DNA of 64,000 bases from Astrocystis sublimbata (lineage: Eukaryota; Ascomycota; Sordariomycetes; Xylariales; Xylariaceae): the NCBI GenBank assembly GCA_022453515.1, contig JAJNNY010000058.1, forward strand, positions 166,122-230,121, given 5' to 3'. The position numbers and the translations under genes are program-made. Numbering within the stretch: position 1 is the first letter of the stretch; each line of letters begins with the position of its first letter. The notes beneath the pieces were generated by a model. It was given only the letters and a program-made list of their open reading frames with translations. It was not told the origin of the DNA and made no database searches. Positions 1 through 13,118 of the stretch are shown here, in pieces.

Positions 1-2745
1 CGTCCAGCATCTTGCTCATCTCATCGACACTTCGTTTCCGAACAGGGGAGTATCTACTGGCCTTAGCTACCGGTGGGTCTGGTAGGGCATCTTGTGGTGG
101 TGGGCTGACCGAGTTCAGGAGGAGCGAGGAGCGGGCTTCACTCTTAACTGGCGACTCCAGTCCCTCGGCAGCGTCGCGTGATCGAGCTGCGCTCCGCAGA
201 GCCGCCAACATCCTGTCCTTGTCGTCCAGCCTCGCCCGGAGCTCCGCGATCTCGGCATCCTTCTCCCTGAGCGCTGTGGACACACTATGATCCTCACCGA
301 CCATGATACCCTTGTTCGGGGCGGAGAATCCTGCCGATGCCCTCGATGAGCTGGCCCGACGAGCTTGATTTAACCTCTTCTCAAGTGTAGCAATGTATCG
401 ATTCTTGTCGGCAATATCGGATTGTAATGCTTGGTTTTGAGCATGTAAAGAAGCTGTGCCATCGCCATAATCTCCAGCAGTATCCTCGTCTTCGTTCGCC
501 GTCGCTTCTTCGCTGCTCGAGTGGCGTGGATTTATCGACCTGCGGCCTATTGTCGAGGCTGACGACCCTCTAGATGTTGCTCTTTCGATCGCACCTGGCG
601 TTGTGAGCGAAGTGCGAACTGAGCTTTGTGAGAAACGGTTGTGAAATCCTAGGGCGCTGAAGGTGCCGTTCGAGTTTACTCCGGTAGACTTGGAGCTCAA
701 GATCAGACGGTTCAGATGGTCGATTCGCTCCTTCAAGGCCGTACGGGCGAGTTGCATCTCCAGGATCTGCTCTTCGTGTCTCGCCTCCGCTTCTTTCTCT
801 CGAGCAAGTTCCTCTTCCATGTCCTTTTCGGTGTCGGGTACTTCCGCAGGCTTGTTATTATCCTTCGCCTTGGCTTGGGTGTCAAGCTGCTGCCTCAGTT
901 CGACAATTTCCATTCGGTAGCGCTCAAGAAGAACCCGCGCACCACCTTCCCCGCCAGCACCGAGAGCTTCCTCGGCTCGTTTTGCATGGCTCACGATGCT
1001 GTTCTTTGCTCTCGAAGCAAACTTGAGCGTGTTAAGGGTCTCGGTCGCGTGGGTATTAACTGAAGCAGCGCTTCCTGCCGCGCCGGTTTGGATTGTACAC
1101 AGGATGCTTACGAGCGAATTACCAGACAATGCGCCTTGCAATAATCTGGTGAGCTTGCTGTCTCTGTAGGGTAAATGCTTTCCATCTTTGTCGGCGCCCT
1201 TTCCTTCCTTCTCCTTGTGCTCGGAGAGTTTGGATATGACAGTCCCCAGGGTTAGCAAACTCTTGTTGATGTGAGATCCTTCTTGCCGTCGTTCCTTCGA
1301 TTCGGCTGCCTTTTCGGAGCCTGCCAGATCAATGAGGCTCAACGTGGATACACGGACACCGCCTGGGACAAGCCCTGAGCGTTTGCCTTCTCCGCCCGAG
1401 CCTCCTGGTAAGCGTTCCCTGCTCTCGACAACAATCTGCACAACCGCATGACTGCGGGAACTTCTTGCGTTGAATTGTGTGCTTGCGGTTCTTCGGGCTT
1501 GATCACCGCGGGCAATCACCCGTAATAACTGAGTGGGGCTTTGTACAATCTCCTCCTTTAACGGGGTCGCATAAACACCTCGTTTACTGTCCTCTCGAAG
1601 CTTGATTTCGTCTTGAGCAGCGCCGGCGGCGGCGGCATTGGCAGTGGACATACTGAGAAGATCGTGTATCCTCTCGTTGTATATTTCGAGGTAGCTTACT
1701 CTAAGCAGGAACTCTCTGGTCGGCGTTTCGCGGATGTATGAGAAGATATCGGTTATGGCCAGCGGAATGACGCCGGGAGAGGATGCGGTGCCCTGCATAG
1801 AGAACGTCTTGCCTGTACCTGTCATTCCATACGCAAACACTGTTCCGTGGTAACCTTCCATCACTCGACGGACCAGACGCTTCGCACAATGATCGTATAC
1901 GCGGCTATTGTCATCGTGGGTTGTGAATACGTTGTCTGTGGACGGTTAGCAGGGTCGATCGCCGTAGAACGTGGCTTGAAAGACTGACCGTAGTAATAAT
2001 CGCCTCCTTCACGTCCACGGTAGGCGACCAAGGACTTTCGACCATCAACCATCCATTCCCCCTCCGCTTGGCTTTGACCACCAGCATCTGGTCGGACACG
2101 AATGCTAACAATGACGTTGCCTTTACCATCCAAGCCTTTGGAGGAGCGTTTCTCCCTGAGGGCAACACCGTTCGATTCGGGGGGGTCGTCATACGTGGTA
2201 GCTGATGTTGAGCAGGAGCCTTGTGCCGAAGAGCTACGGCTTTGTGGGGGTGAGGCTATACTAATCAAGCCGTCCGAATGTCTGGTGCCTGCACCTCCGC
2301 CTACCAGCGATTTACCCTCACCACCTCCATTAAGCAGGCTGGGTGCTGTGCCAGATTGGTGACTTATTTTCGATGTCGGTTGCGGAGTCCGGGCTTTTCT
2401 CGCCGGTGTGACAGCGCCAGACAGGGGACTCGGAGGCAAGCTTCCCCCTCGACTCGGAGGTTGGGGAAAAGAATTGATGCTAACGGTCTTTCGAATGGTT
2501 CTCCCAGCACTGTTCACTCCAGCACCGCGTGGTACCGGAAGAGCGCCGGTGGGCGCTGGGGTCAAAGGGGCGCCATGTATCGACGCTGCAGATGGTATCC
2601 TCAATCCGCTTCTCGGTGTACCGGAGCCTCTGACGGGGCTCGCAATTCCGCCGGTGCTCTTGCGGCTTTTCGGCATGGGTAAAGCTGGAAGGGCGCCCGT
2701 GGGCGGATCGTTGGATCCTCGCAATCGTGGTAATGTGGTGGCCAT
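1..2745 (-). CDS. kipA: Kinesin-7 motor protein, KipA/Kip2 type (3' end beyond window)
   Basis: Plus-end-directed microtubule motor of the kinesin-7 Kip2/KipA group, which in fungi carries polarity and plus-end factors along cytoplasmic microtubules. Exon 1 is 2745-1989 and exon 2 runs 1935 to the window edge with no stop. The 53-bp intron has donor GTCAGT, branch GCTAACC and acceptor CACAG. I start at the ATG at 2745 because its context (CACAATGGCC) is good and only a GTG lies upstream in frame. The first ~205 residues are Ser/Pro/Arg-rich, as in KipA. The motor follows from about residue 208, with P-loop GMTGTGKT (near 1810-1835), switch I NARSSRSH (near 1447-1479) and switch II DLAGSEK (near 1306-1338). 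Charged heptad-like coiled-coil segments come after it. About 897 residues are visible, close to my recollection of KipA length (~890), so the stop should lie just outside. Kinesin identity is certain; subfamily is very likely. Confidence 0.92.
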
Positions 2746-5700
2746 TGTGGTGTGTGATAAGGATAGATGCGAGTAGCGCACGGTTTTGTGAGTTCGTGCC
2801 TATGTGGTCTGCTCTTTACGCCTCCATTAGAGTCGTGGCGCCAGGATACGTCAGTGCGGAATGTGATGTTGCAATACTGGATGGGACGATTAATTCAATA
2901 GAGTTCGCGCTGGCAGGTTTCGCCCCGCACACATAACCTAGACACGAGGGATCGAAGTTCCCAACGGTATGGTCGGATATATTAATTATGTTTGAAGGAC
3001 CCGGGATGGCTGCAGTGGAGGGACAGGTGAGTTGGGTAGCTCGTTGATTGGCCGGTGCCTCGCCGTCCTCGCTGGGCTGGGCAACCAGAGTTGGGCAGGA
3101 ATAAATCTCCAATTGGGGGAACTGAAAACGCGCGGTCTGGCTCTATCGTCCAGGTCTATCCCAGCGGTCCGTGTTAGTAAATCTTAAAGGGCCAACAGGT
3201 TGACGGATTAACGAGAACTCTAATTGGTGGGGAGGCAGATTGTGCTCCCTCGCAGCACGTGGAATGGAATACTCGGCAGAGAGGAAATTTGGGGAAAACC
3301 CGAACTACTCACGAGAGGCGGAAGCTAATGTCAAATGTGAGAAGGGAGTATCACGGTGTAGCGAGCGACCTGGCCGTCAGCACCCATCCAGGATAGAGGT
3401 TGTGCGAGCCGGTACAACGAGTGATAGAGAGCGTAGGGCGTGTGTCAGTCGTAGGGTGTTTCTCGTTGAGACAAAGCGTACGATGTCTCAACCAGATTTA
3501 AGATCCGGCGCTTTCCTCTCCCACGGCTCCGTAACTGATTCCCGCCGAGGTCGATCCACGATGGAGGAATGCGAAGAGAATAAAGCTGGTCGGCTGTCGT
3601 ATATATTGACGCGATTATTGTCGATATGGTCTGGCTTTTCTCGACCCAGGTAGGTGAGAGTGAACGTCGTTTCCCGTTCGGTCGATGTCAGCCGTCAAAT
3701 GTTGTGAGGCAAGCGACAGCGAGAGATGGCGTGTGGAAGGCCTGCGTGGAAGAACAGAGGCAGGTTGTACGGGCAGCTATCTAAGCTGACCAAGATCCAG
3801 CGTGGGTGACTATGAGTGATCGATGTGTACGTCGCGGCCCAATTCCACTGGAAGGCCGAATCGCACTCGAGCGAGTATACCAGGCAGCTAAACAAGCCTG
3901 AGATCGCGTGGTGGTCGAGTATCACGTCGGTATGTTGTATGCTGCAGTCATCAGAGTATGGATGCGCAGCGCCGACAGCAGGAAGTATTACCCTCCGGAA
4001 GGTAGACCTGGGTTCGTGATGAATGTGGGTAGCACCAGCACGAAAAACAACGAGCTGGTTATCTCGGTATCGATTGATGATCGAAATACTCAAGCAAGGT
4101 AGGTATCATCAAGTGATGGAACCGTTCAGCTGCAGTGCTTCCGTCCCGTCGTCGTTCAAGTGGTCCGTTTAGGGGTCAGGACGATCAGGACCAAGTGCGA
4201 GCCCGTCCAAGCCCAGTCCAAGCCAGGTCTGGTCGGGGTTGGTTACTTGGTCGGTCCAGGGCACGACGGGCTCGACAGGGGGGGGAACTGGTCACTCAGG
4301 TGCTTGCCCAGGTACACAATGAGCCATGACAAGCATCGCAACGGCGCTAACAATAGCTAATGGGGGGCCAGCGGGTCGCACTAGTCGAGACCGTACCTAG
4401 GTACCGATATTCCCAAATGTAGGTACTATAGTCACAACCAAATATCCAGTATTTCAGCTGTAGCACAGCCTCGAGTCTCAAGTAGAGATACTTAGGCGGT
4501 GCGGTCATAGGCAGTCGTAGCGGAGATCTCGTCGTCAAGATGGAAGCTAAATGCACTGGCGATGTTGGCCGCTCCCATCGAGGACTAGCAGAAGCCTTAA
4601 CAGCGGCCTAAGAACCCAAGTTCCAGACTTCGCCCACCGCACGCGCTGGACCGAGGCGAGCGAGGAACTGCTCCCTGCACCAACCACAGCCTGCTCAGTG
4701 CGCATAATGCAATCCCGCCATCCCCAATATCACCCGTCACCATAGTCCTGGTCACGGCCCTGGAGAGATCGCCGCCCTTGCTTGCGAGCTCATCTCATCA
4801 ACTCAAAGCCACACTGCAGTGGAGGCGTGCGAGGTGCACCCGACATATGTAGGTCATTCGACATTTGGTACTTTGGTACGGTACATAGTACACGTAGATA
4901 GATACCTGATAGACGCCTGCAGTTGGCTTACAACGTGGCAGACAACACTTCCAAGAACGAATTAGGCGAATAGGATGCGCAACCCGACTTCAAAGTATCA
5001 GGGCTCTGCCACCAGCCCAGACGGGGGGACGGACTAGACTGGCCCCCTCGTGTTTCTGTTTCTCCCTCTCTTCTACTGTACAGTATAAGAGGTATAGTAC
5101 CGAGCACCAATCTCATCACACTACTACTAGGTAGGTACTTACCTACCCTAACCTAGATAGCATCTTGAATCCTACCGCCGCTGCGCTTGTGCATGTGAAT
5201 TTTCACCACTGTCGAGACTGTCACCCGACCCCTGACCGGGTTCGACCTCCTAGGGCAATTTCCAGCATCCGCCCAACATAGCCCGTCCCAGCCAATCGCA
5301 TTCCGTCATCCCTGCTCTTTTGCCAATATACACTGCGCCGGCATCGACCTACCCTCAGATCACAATTGTGGCCTGGGCAAACGTACCGGGCGACGGAGCA
5401 GGTAGTGTAAATATCCAAGTATAATCTCTACATTATACGCATGGGCACATGGTGAGTGCAACGTAAATGAGAGATTGACGAGCTCGGCTAGAATCTCGGA
5501 CAGGAAGCTCGATACGTTGTGCCAACATCTTTGTGAAAGCATACTCGTATGTCGTTTAACGACCAAGGAGGCTGGCTGAGCGCATACTAACGGCATGAGA
5601 TAGCAATGGATAGATACAGTAATCCCCCCCAAGGTAACGAACTGGCAATGAGTATGTATACCTACCTCTTTAACGACTAATCTGATGGCAATGGGGGGCC

Positions 5701-8700
5701 AGCCTGGACTTTCTTTGACCAAAGGTATCTCTCACCTCCCTTGATAAGAAGCAAATTACGGTTAAATTTCCCAGCCAATCGACCTGTACGAATCCCTACA
5801 TCACCTCAAACAGCAATGGTTCTTTCTCCCGCACTCTTCAATGAACTGCTGCCCGCCTCTATCTACCTATCAAGTGAGCTTGGAATCTCCGCTAAGCTGG
5901 TCCGCGACTCATCTGATAACGGATCGGGTCCTGGATTGGACTGGACTATAGCTGTCAGCAAAGGTGCTACCGGCGCGTTCCCGCGATGTGACGCGCCACC
6001 ACGCGCTTTCGTTCCTCGGGTCGACGCCACGTCGATTTAGTATAGAAAAAAAAGAGATTGGACAGAAGAGAGCCAGTCAAAGCCACGGATCCGCGAGTTG
6101 TGTGTAGTTGCAGCTACAACCTCTTCAACGCAGGTCCAATGCAACGCGCTGCTCATTTCCAGTCGGCCGTGCCGCACCCAAGCAAGCACTCAACACCACG
6201 GTAACGTCGCCGAATGCGTCGTCGGATACAACGTCCTATGCTATTGAAATATGGTTCACGATGCTTGAATCTACCCAGTAATCGCCGACAATCCCAGTTG
6301 TGCCCAGGAAAGGCAGCTCGAACCAATGCGATCCTCCCGAGAGCTCCCTCCCTCGCCTCCCTAGGCATCTCCTCTATTTGCGGAACTTACCTTCTCAGAA
6401 TGGCATTCAGGATTCTCCGATGGCTACCGAGGGAAGCTGCTAAACTGGGTCGGAGAGAGCTGCATAGCATCATGCGCTTCAGCCTTTCCTCGTCACATCT
6501 GGTTCCAGCGGGCTTGGTTACCAAGCTAGCTAACGATCAACAAGCGCGAACGAGATAACTCGAGCTTGACCTTGAGCTTGGGAGTTAGACTTTCGAGCTG
6601 GTACTTTTTTTTCTCCACGCTTGTCCCGAACCAGAGATGGGCCGTTGGGATGCAACCCGCCACTCCCCTGTCCGAAGCCTGTCTTGTCCACTTTGCATTT
6701 GCCAATTTCCCACGCCGGCGCCACTTCGTGCTCTGGAACTGCTACGCTACCCCGCAGTGCAGCAAAGGGAGCTTGGCGGCCGAGCGCGACGAGAACTACT
6801 ACCGACTATTACTATGCATGAGGTGTCATAGCTCCAGATTTGAGAGCATTGCTGGGTCGCGTTCCTGATCGTGTCGTGGCCGTGTTGAGTAATACAAATG
6901 CCTACTTTTTGGAAACATAGCGAACGTTACCATGGCGCTTCGTGACACTTGATAAGACTAGGGATCTATGATATTGCGCCAGGGAGGAGTCCAAAGCGAG
7001 CTCCATAGTGGCATACCGTGACGAACTATTAAGGGATTGATTGGGGTTGGGGGTGCAGATATATACTCCGATGTCATAAATCACCTTTCGCATTGTTGGC
7101 CTGTCTCACTAGCCACCTCCTTGGACTTGGCCAGACAAGAAAACCAGCACTGAGCCTAGTTCATCAACTTGTTGCCTTGAGGAATTTATATACAGTACAT
7201 ACATACATAAATACCTAGGTACATTCAAGAAGGGTTCTTTCCTACAGGTTACGCAACTCGATCCCGACCTGCCTACCAGAGGAGAAGCTAAATTGTTGTG
7301 GTTCACGACCCAGATGAGCAGCACACGTATACCTAGCACATAGGTATCATTGAATTCTAGTCACACCGATACGCTTCGCGCGGTCAGTGCGATATAGTTA
7401 GTGCCGTTTTCCGTCACCGAGGGCTAAAATGCGAGATGCGCGTTGGGTGATCAGGAGTCGGTACTAAAAAGACAAAGCGCTTATCAAATTGCGTCTTGAT
7501 GAGCTATATCTGCACCCGGAAGCGTCGTCAAGAGTGCCGATCGAATATTACAGTTCAAATGGATGGCTTATGCTAGGTAGAGTGAGTATGAGCGATGTAA
7601 CTTTACGTGGGCAGATCGTGCGTGGTCTTGGGAAGCTATGAAAATGTACGTGTTTTGGGTCTTCACGAGCTTTCGATGAGAGCACGTCTCTCCTAATGAT
7701 TGCTACACCCAATACTATGAAAGCATCGCTCCCGAGGCGGCCATACTCTGCGAATCAATATTATATCTATATACTGTAGGTAAACGTGTGGCACATTGCA
7801 TGCGCAACGATAACAAGATCGATGGCGGAAGCCTACCCGGCGGGACGATATTAACGGGTAGATCAAAGTAGTATGGTCCTGGCAGTATATCAGATCAACC
7901 AGCGGGATTCCCGAAACGCTCGAGGGAGTGTGTGACGGGCGCAGCGAATTAATGTTTATCGAACAACTTGATGGTACAATATGATAGGGTAAATCGGTGG
8001 TAAAATGACATCTAATTATCGCTTGTGGGATGTACCGCATGAAATCTGATCAGGCTTGGTTATTATCTGGCTGCACCGTTACATATGGTGTTTCCCCAAA
8101 TCCATATTACGCGATATATCAGACGACTCGCCTGCGTCTCAGGTTACCTACCGCCCTATGGCTATATAAAACCAATGATCGTGCCTCGCGTCACGATATC
8201 ATCCCAAGACTCACTCAGGCTTATGTAATATCGATTTTAACGTCCCGTAATTACCGGGCCATGAACCGAAGCGGACGGCAGCCTGCCATACATATCTTGA
8301 CCTCCCCATGCCCAGTCTACATTTTGGGAAGTAAATGGCTGATCTTGCGCTTCCCGAATGTCAGAACGGCATTGTTGGACAGGGTCTGCAGTTTGACTTT
8401 GAGTATGCAGAGAGTAGGGAGACACGAAGAGGGAGCAAGACGACATGAAAGAAACGAAGTAATGGAGAGACAGACAGGCAACAAGACCCGAGCTGGTCAG
8501 ATAGTAGTTTCCCATTGTCATAATTATGAAACACGGCGAAGGCGCCGCGAATCAACACCTCTCGAGACCCGAGAGATTCTAGACAACCCTCACACAATCT
8601 ACACGCTACCCGGATTCACATGTACGCGCATCTATACTACTTACTTATATATGTATGTACAGATACGGCCCGTACGAGCCACAACGCCCAGCCATTGGCC

Positions 8701-10182
8701 CTCCAGCCTCGTGGCATGACGGCTGGTGTCTCGGAGCGGGTTATGCCGGCACCTCACCTCACGTCGGACAGGTACCGGGTGAGACAATGATCTCAGAGAC
8801 ATTGTACGCCTATGTAAGATCAGGCAATTGTACAATTCTGAGACTCCGGTCGGTGTTCCCCGATCAGTGCTCGAATCCGAATGTGTATACAGCGCCGGAT
8901 GAGTGCATCGGAAAACATACGGTACACATGCACAGAGTTATCTCCAGGCTACATCTACCTGGGTCACGGCGGATATGCCGGTATTTGGTGTCTGTTGTAT
9001 GCATGCTGTGCTGTAAACTACTGCAGCCTGCAGCCTACGACTTTCTCATACGTACTTACCGTATACATATAAAATAGAACGAGTTCGATGTCTGCGATGC
9101 GATGCTCCTAGAGCCACTAAGTGCTTTGGTCCTTATACCAAAGAGCGCGGATTGGTTTTCATCTGTCTACACCAAGCGCCATCCGGTCTGAGCGTACATA
9201 TGCACGGCACTCCAGAGCGCACTTCAAGTTGGTCCGAACGTATGTTGATGTGTATGTATGCGTGCATGACTTTAGCACCTTGCAGTAGCAGCATATCTCA
9301 AACGACCGATGCACTGCAAAGACTGTCTCATACCAGGAGTTGCCTGCGAGCTTGCCCAATATATCAATACACGAATGCATACATCAGACGACACTCTCCG
9401 CCTCCGCATCATCGATTTGGTCTCTGCGTATCTAGCGGTGTTTTTGCTCATTTACAGACACAAGCGCAGTAGCTGACGTGCTAGGATACATAAGCGCCTG
9501 CTGGGCCGGTTTCATACAATCTAGGGTGTGATATATTCAATGGAAACACACCAGTGGCGTTATGAAACATGAGGCTATATCAAGCGAAAATGTTTTGACC
9601 ATTCTGACTTCGATGCAGAAACCGTAGCAAGTGACGGTGTACAGAAACCGCACCGATTCCCAAGCTGAACACCCTAGGATTCACATCACTGCAAAAAGAC
9701 AACACGACAGGTAAGCAATAGGAGTAATAAAAGACACTAGGCATGGTCTAAATTGGCACGAAAGGAGCGCCCCGAGCCGTTATCATGTTGTCGATACGCT
9801 CGCTTGCTACGCAACCTTGTACTGATCATTGTTTGCGGGCCATCCCTGGCGGACTCGCAGACCTCTTCAATCCGGCGTGAACTTACCGATTATATGTACA
9901 GTTGATACTAGCGAGGGAAGAGCGATGCCGATCAAAGATCTTCGATGTAGAAAGCATCGAAGTTGTTTGTTGTTTGTTATTCTACATATGCTACCGCTAT
10001 CGTTGAATCTACGTTACGCCGTTCCTCTGGTATTTATAGTAAAGTCTTCGGAGTATATATATAGCCGAGGCAGTGCGCTTTGCTTGCGGTGTAAATGGTA
10101 TATACCAAAATGGTGATGTAGGATGTAGGCAGTCTCCATGCTCACTTTTTCATTGGCAATCATCTGCTTGATCAGAGCAGAG
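2746..10182. other. 7.4-kb intergenic stretch without a convincing gene
   Basis: No open frame here has family motifs, plausible composition or coherent splice sites; the longest (8030-8719) reads as random Arg/Thr/Tyr-rich peptide. Several TACCTAGGTA-type palindromes are present (4394-4405, 5128-5150, 7213-7222). The segment nearest 2745 is the kinesin promoter/5' UTR. I see no tRNA-like box A/box B pair, no rRNA and no transposase motif. Confidence 0.6.
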
Positions 10183-11457
10183 TCAACCCAGTGCGCGAAC
10201 ACCACGTCCAACGCTGCGCGTCTCGAAGACTTCCACAAGCCCAGCGCCCACGGCCTCCTGCAAAATCCAGTCAAACATGAGGCCGTAAAACTGGCGCCAC
10301 TTCCTCGTCTGCCCAGGCAGCACGCCAGCGAACTCACCACGCGCCCTCCTCGCCGACGGCTGGTCGATCTTGAGAATGCCACCGTCCCAGAGCTCGCGGA
10401 GGCCAGACTCGGGGCCTTCGCGAAATTTGGACTTACTCAGCAATGATGTAACATGATCCAGAGCCGTAGACACCAGCTTTAGAAACGAACCTGCCCCCGG
10501 CACGGCGAGTCTGTATTCTGTAGATGGGGACTGCGTCAGAGCGTTGACGGACAAGGAGCCGCCACCGCTGCCACCAACTTCACGCAATGCGCCCTCGCCA
10601 CCCACGGTGCCGAGGGAGCCAGTGGCCTGCCGCGACACGGTCTCCAAGGATGTGAGGGTGATCTTGTCCTCGGGACGAGTGTATGAGCGCATGGTGTTGG
10701 ATATGGCGCCGTGGCTCACAACGCCGCCGATATGATGCGCTGTCAAAAAGCCTGCATGGACGAGCTCTTGTATCTCCAATGGCTTCAGCGCATCTCCTCC
10801 TAGAACTTGTAGACCTGGATTCGCCGCCAGGAAGCCGAGTAACTTTTCCCGGGCCCCGTTGCTAAGTTGTGCGTCTTTCTTCAACGACGCCTCATAGTCG
10901 GAAGCCAATATGACGAATTCGCCGACGGTTCCACGTCGCGGAACTACAATGCGATGCAAGAAACCCTGGCGCGTGAGCTCGGCGATCTCTCTCTCGACGG
11001 CGCTTGGCGACGACAGCAGCGCCTGTATGTGTGCGATGCTCACGATGGGCGGGAGGTTGCGCTGATAGTTGAGAGTCTCGGCAATGCGTGTAGAAGTCAT
11101 GCCGGCGGCCGAGTCAGGGATCGGCGCAAACATGCGCGCGCGTATGTACTGGATCGCTTGCGGTGTGTCGCGAAGATGAAGGTCGGTCGCAAGGGCTGTG
11201 ACAAGACCGAAGTCGTCAAGCTTGTCGTCGCCGAAGTAATCATCATCGTTTCCGCTTTTGCTCCTGGTCGCCGTGCTCGCGCCGACGCCAGGTTTGCGCC
11301 GCGGCAACGAAGAGGTCCATGATGATGGTGAAGGCGATGCGGATGCGGATGCGGATGACGAGGAGGGGGATCGCTTTGCGGTTGGTACGCTCGATAGCGT
11401 CGAGGTGGTCTTCTTCTTAACCCGCCCCGAGCCCCCCAGTATCTTCCTGAGGCTCAT
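10183..11457 (-). CDS. Stk19-family (winged-helix) nuclear protein
   Basis: A single-exon 424-residue protein that I match to the Stk19 family. The human member was first called a serine/threonine kinase and is now regarded as a DNA-binding winged-helix protein linked to transcription-coupled repair; the fungal role is not established. Residues 1-75 are Ser/Pro/Lys-rich and disordered. The conserved part starts near DLHLRDTPQAIQYIRAR and includes TSTRIAETLNYQRNLPP, an REIAELTRQGFLHRIV helix-turn-helix-like segment, and a C-terminal block with WDGGILK, FDWILQE and GLVEVFETRSVGRGVRAL. No protein-kinase motifs (VAIK, HRD, DFG) occur. The ATG at 11457 is the first in-frame Met. The 3' end faces the gene-poor stretch to the left. 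The family match is from recognised motifs, without a search. Confidence 0.8.
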   Translation of the reverse strand: MSLRKILGGSGRVKKKTTSTLSSVPTAKRSPSSSSASASASPSPSSWTSSLPRRKPGVGASTATRSKSGNDDDYFGDDKLDDFGLVTALATDLHLRDTPQAIQYIRARMFAPIPDSAAGMTSTRIAETLNYQRNLPPIVSIAHIQALLSSPSAVEREIAELTRQGFLHRIVVPRRGTVGEFVILASDYEASLKKDAQLSNGAREKLLGFLAANPGLQVLGGDALKPLEIQELVHAGFLTAHHIGGVVSHGAISNTMRSYTRPEDKITLTSLETVSRQATGSLGTVGGEGALREVGGSGGGSLSVNALTQSPSTEYRLAVPGAGSFLKLVSTALDHVTSLLSKSKFREGPESGLRELWDGGILKIDQPSARRARGEFAGVLPGQTRKWRQFYGLMFDWILQEAVGAGLVEVFETRSVGRGVRALG

Positions 11458-12379
11458 TTTCGAACATGAGGGGGTAAATCATGGCAAGTGCGAGAGCCTT
11501 AGGCTTCGAAAGAGTGAGTCACGTCTGGAAACAAATCTGAATAAGTTGTTTCAAAGCACACATACTTTCGAGGTGGGCATGTGGGGGTAAGATTAAGTGT
11601 CCGGTGTAGGTGTAGTTGAGTGTAGGTAGATGTCGGCATATAGTATAATAAATATTCCTTTAATCATGGAATAACTATTATATAATTAATAAACTGTATA
11701 AATAACTACTATTTAACTAGGTAATACTAATACAATAAATAGTATATATTACTTTCTAAGGGGGTATAAACTACGAAGAACCTGGAAGTGTCTCGTCTAT
11801 TTTGTGGCAACTAGGACACGGGATACTTAATGTGACTCCCCCTTGGTGGGATGGATGCTACCATAGGTGTTCAATGGGTCACACGGCGGCAGATACAGGG
11901 CTGTACCAAGGGTCCTCCGGCGCCCGGACATGCCTAACGCCTCCCACTATCAGTGGCGGCAGTTTGACAGTAGGGGCCTCCCTCATTTACTTAGCCTTTA
12001 GGTGAGCCTTTTGCCACCAAACCGAAACCTCATGCAATGTAGAAGGTTAAAGCTATGTCACAAGCTTACATGAGAAGAACAATACAAAAACCGACATTTA
12101 TCGGAACAAACTAGAATGATAAGCCGTGCTCGTAATTTGTGATACCTACCTAGATACACAAGGATAAACAATCTCAAGGCACTGGCAAACTGGGAGCGAG
12201 GCATTTGGACCAGCAGATCCACCAAAGTGGCCCCTCAAGTGTGACTCTCTCAATCTTGCCGGCGGCATAAGATACGACGTCGCATCGAAACCACCAACTG
12301 TACATGTACAGAGCAGTAATATTGATGACTCCGTCCTCCTATTCTTTTGGACAACTTTATTAATATTCGAATTGTGAAG
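11458..12379. other. Intergenic spacer with an A/T-rich repeat relic
   Basis: Divergent promoter region between the Stk19-family gene (minus) and the phosphatase gene (plus). Its left half contains the A/T-rich block 11640-11812, listed separately. The remainder (11813-12379) has no coding signal. Confidence 0.6.
11640..11812 (+). repeat. Degenerate A/T-rich repeat relic, related to the palindrome centre
   Basis: About 130 bp of almost pure A/T is followed by a 30-bp motif at 11776-11805 (AAGAACCTGGAAGTG... TCTATTTTG). The same motif occurs at 49431-49460 (plus) and, inverted, at 49223-49252, in the A/T-rich centre of the big palindrome. Of 30 positions 26 match, and all four differences are C/T or G/A with the A/T state at the centre copy, as repeat-induced point mutation would leave. 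After the motif a TGGCA follows in both, offset by 2 bp. It is probably the end of an inactive transposon; I cannot name the family. Confidence 0.5.
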
Positions 12380-13118
12380 ATGCCGCCCACGGTGGTTCTC
12401 ATCCGCCACGCACAGGCCTTACACAGTGAGTACATCTGATCTAGCTTATTAGATTCAGCAAAAGCTAACAGTCGCAAGATGTCGCCAATGACTGGTCGAT
12501 CTTTGATCCCAAGTTGACAGACTTGGGCATCGAACAATGCAAAACTCTTGCACACCATCTCGAGGCAGACTTCCCCTACGCCACCGAAGGCTGTCGTATC
12601 GTGGTGAGCCCATTATCACGCACGCTGCAGACAGTGCAGCACTCACTTGGGTGGCTGATAGACCGCGGGGTATCTGTCGTGGCACGTGCAGAATGGCAGG
12701 TAGGAGACTATCATTTCAGACTGCTCAAGCACCCGAGCTCAAGCTTACCAGAAGTAAATAGGAAGACACAGCCAACCCCTGTGATGTCGGCGCCGAGAGA
12801 TCTGAGCTGGAGAAGGACTGGCCGAGCTACGACTTCTCGCAGCTAGATCCAGTCTACCCCCAGAAAATTGGCTTGTATGGACCGGAGCAGGAAACAATCA
12901 GAAAGAGAGCAGCAGTGGTGAGAAAATGGCTCTACGAACAAGAGGACAAGGTCGTCGTCGTCGTTACCCATTCAGGCTTTCTCCACAGAGTCGTGACAGG
13001 ACCGAGATACAGGAACGTGGAATACCGAACCTACAGACCAGAGATGACCGATTCAGGCGAGGTTGATCTGGTCGAGTTGCCAGCCCAGAGTAAGCACATA
13101 CCATCACGAGAACATTAA
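12380..13118 (+). CDS. Histidine phosphatase (phosphoglycerate mutase-like) family protein
   Basis: Three exons, 12380-12425, 12479-12699 and 12762-13118, join in phase into 207 residues. Introns start GTGAGT and GTAGGA; the first has branch GCTAAC. The catalytic set of the branch-1 histidine phosphatases is present: N-terminal LIRHAQALHN with the phospho-acceptor His, SPLSRTLQT (phosphate-binding Arg), the acid EWQED, and the second His in VTHSGFLHRV. The block ANPCDVGAERSELE after exon 2 is typical of small fungal PGM-like proteins, and it fixes the acceptor at 12760-12761 rather than AG 12770-12771, which would frame-shift. The family includes sugar-phosphate and nucleotide phosphatases, so the substrate is unknown. 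No signal peptide; probably cytosolic. The last dozen residues are poorly conserved-looking, and a further small intron at the 3' end (AGAGTAAGC) is possible. Confidence 0.88.

Noticed and set aside
3240..3653. 137-codon plus-strand frame upstream of the kinesin gene
   Set aside because: Arg/Ser/Glu-rich random composition and no splice or domain evidence.
8030..8719. 229-codon open frame on plus strand
   Set aside because: Random-looking Arg/Tyr/Thr-rich composition, no domain motif, no promoter or splice context; lies in the gene-poor stretch.
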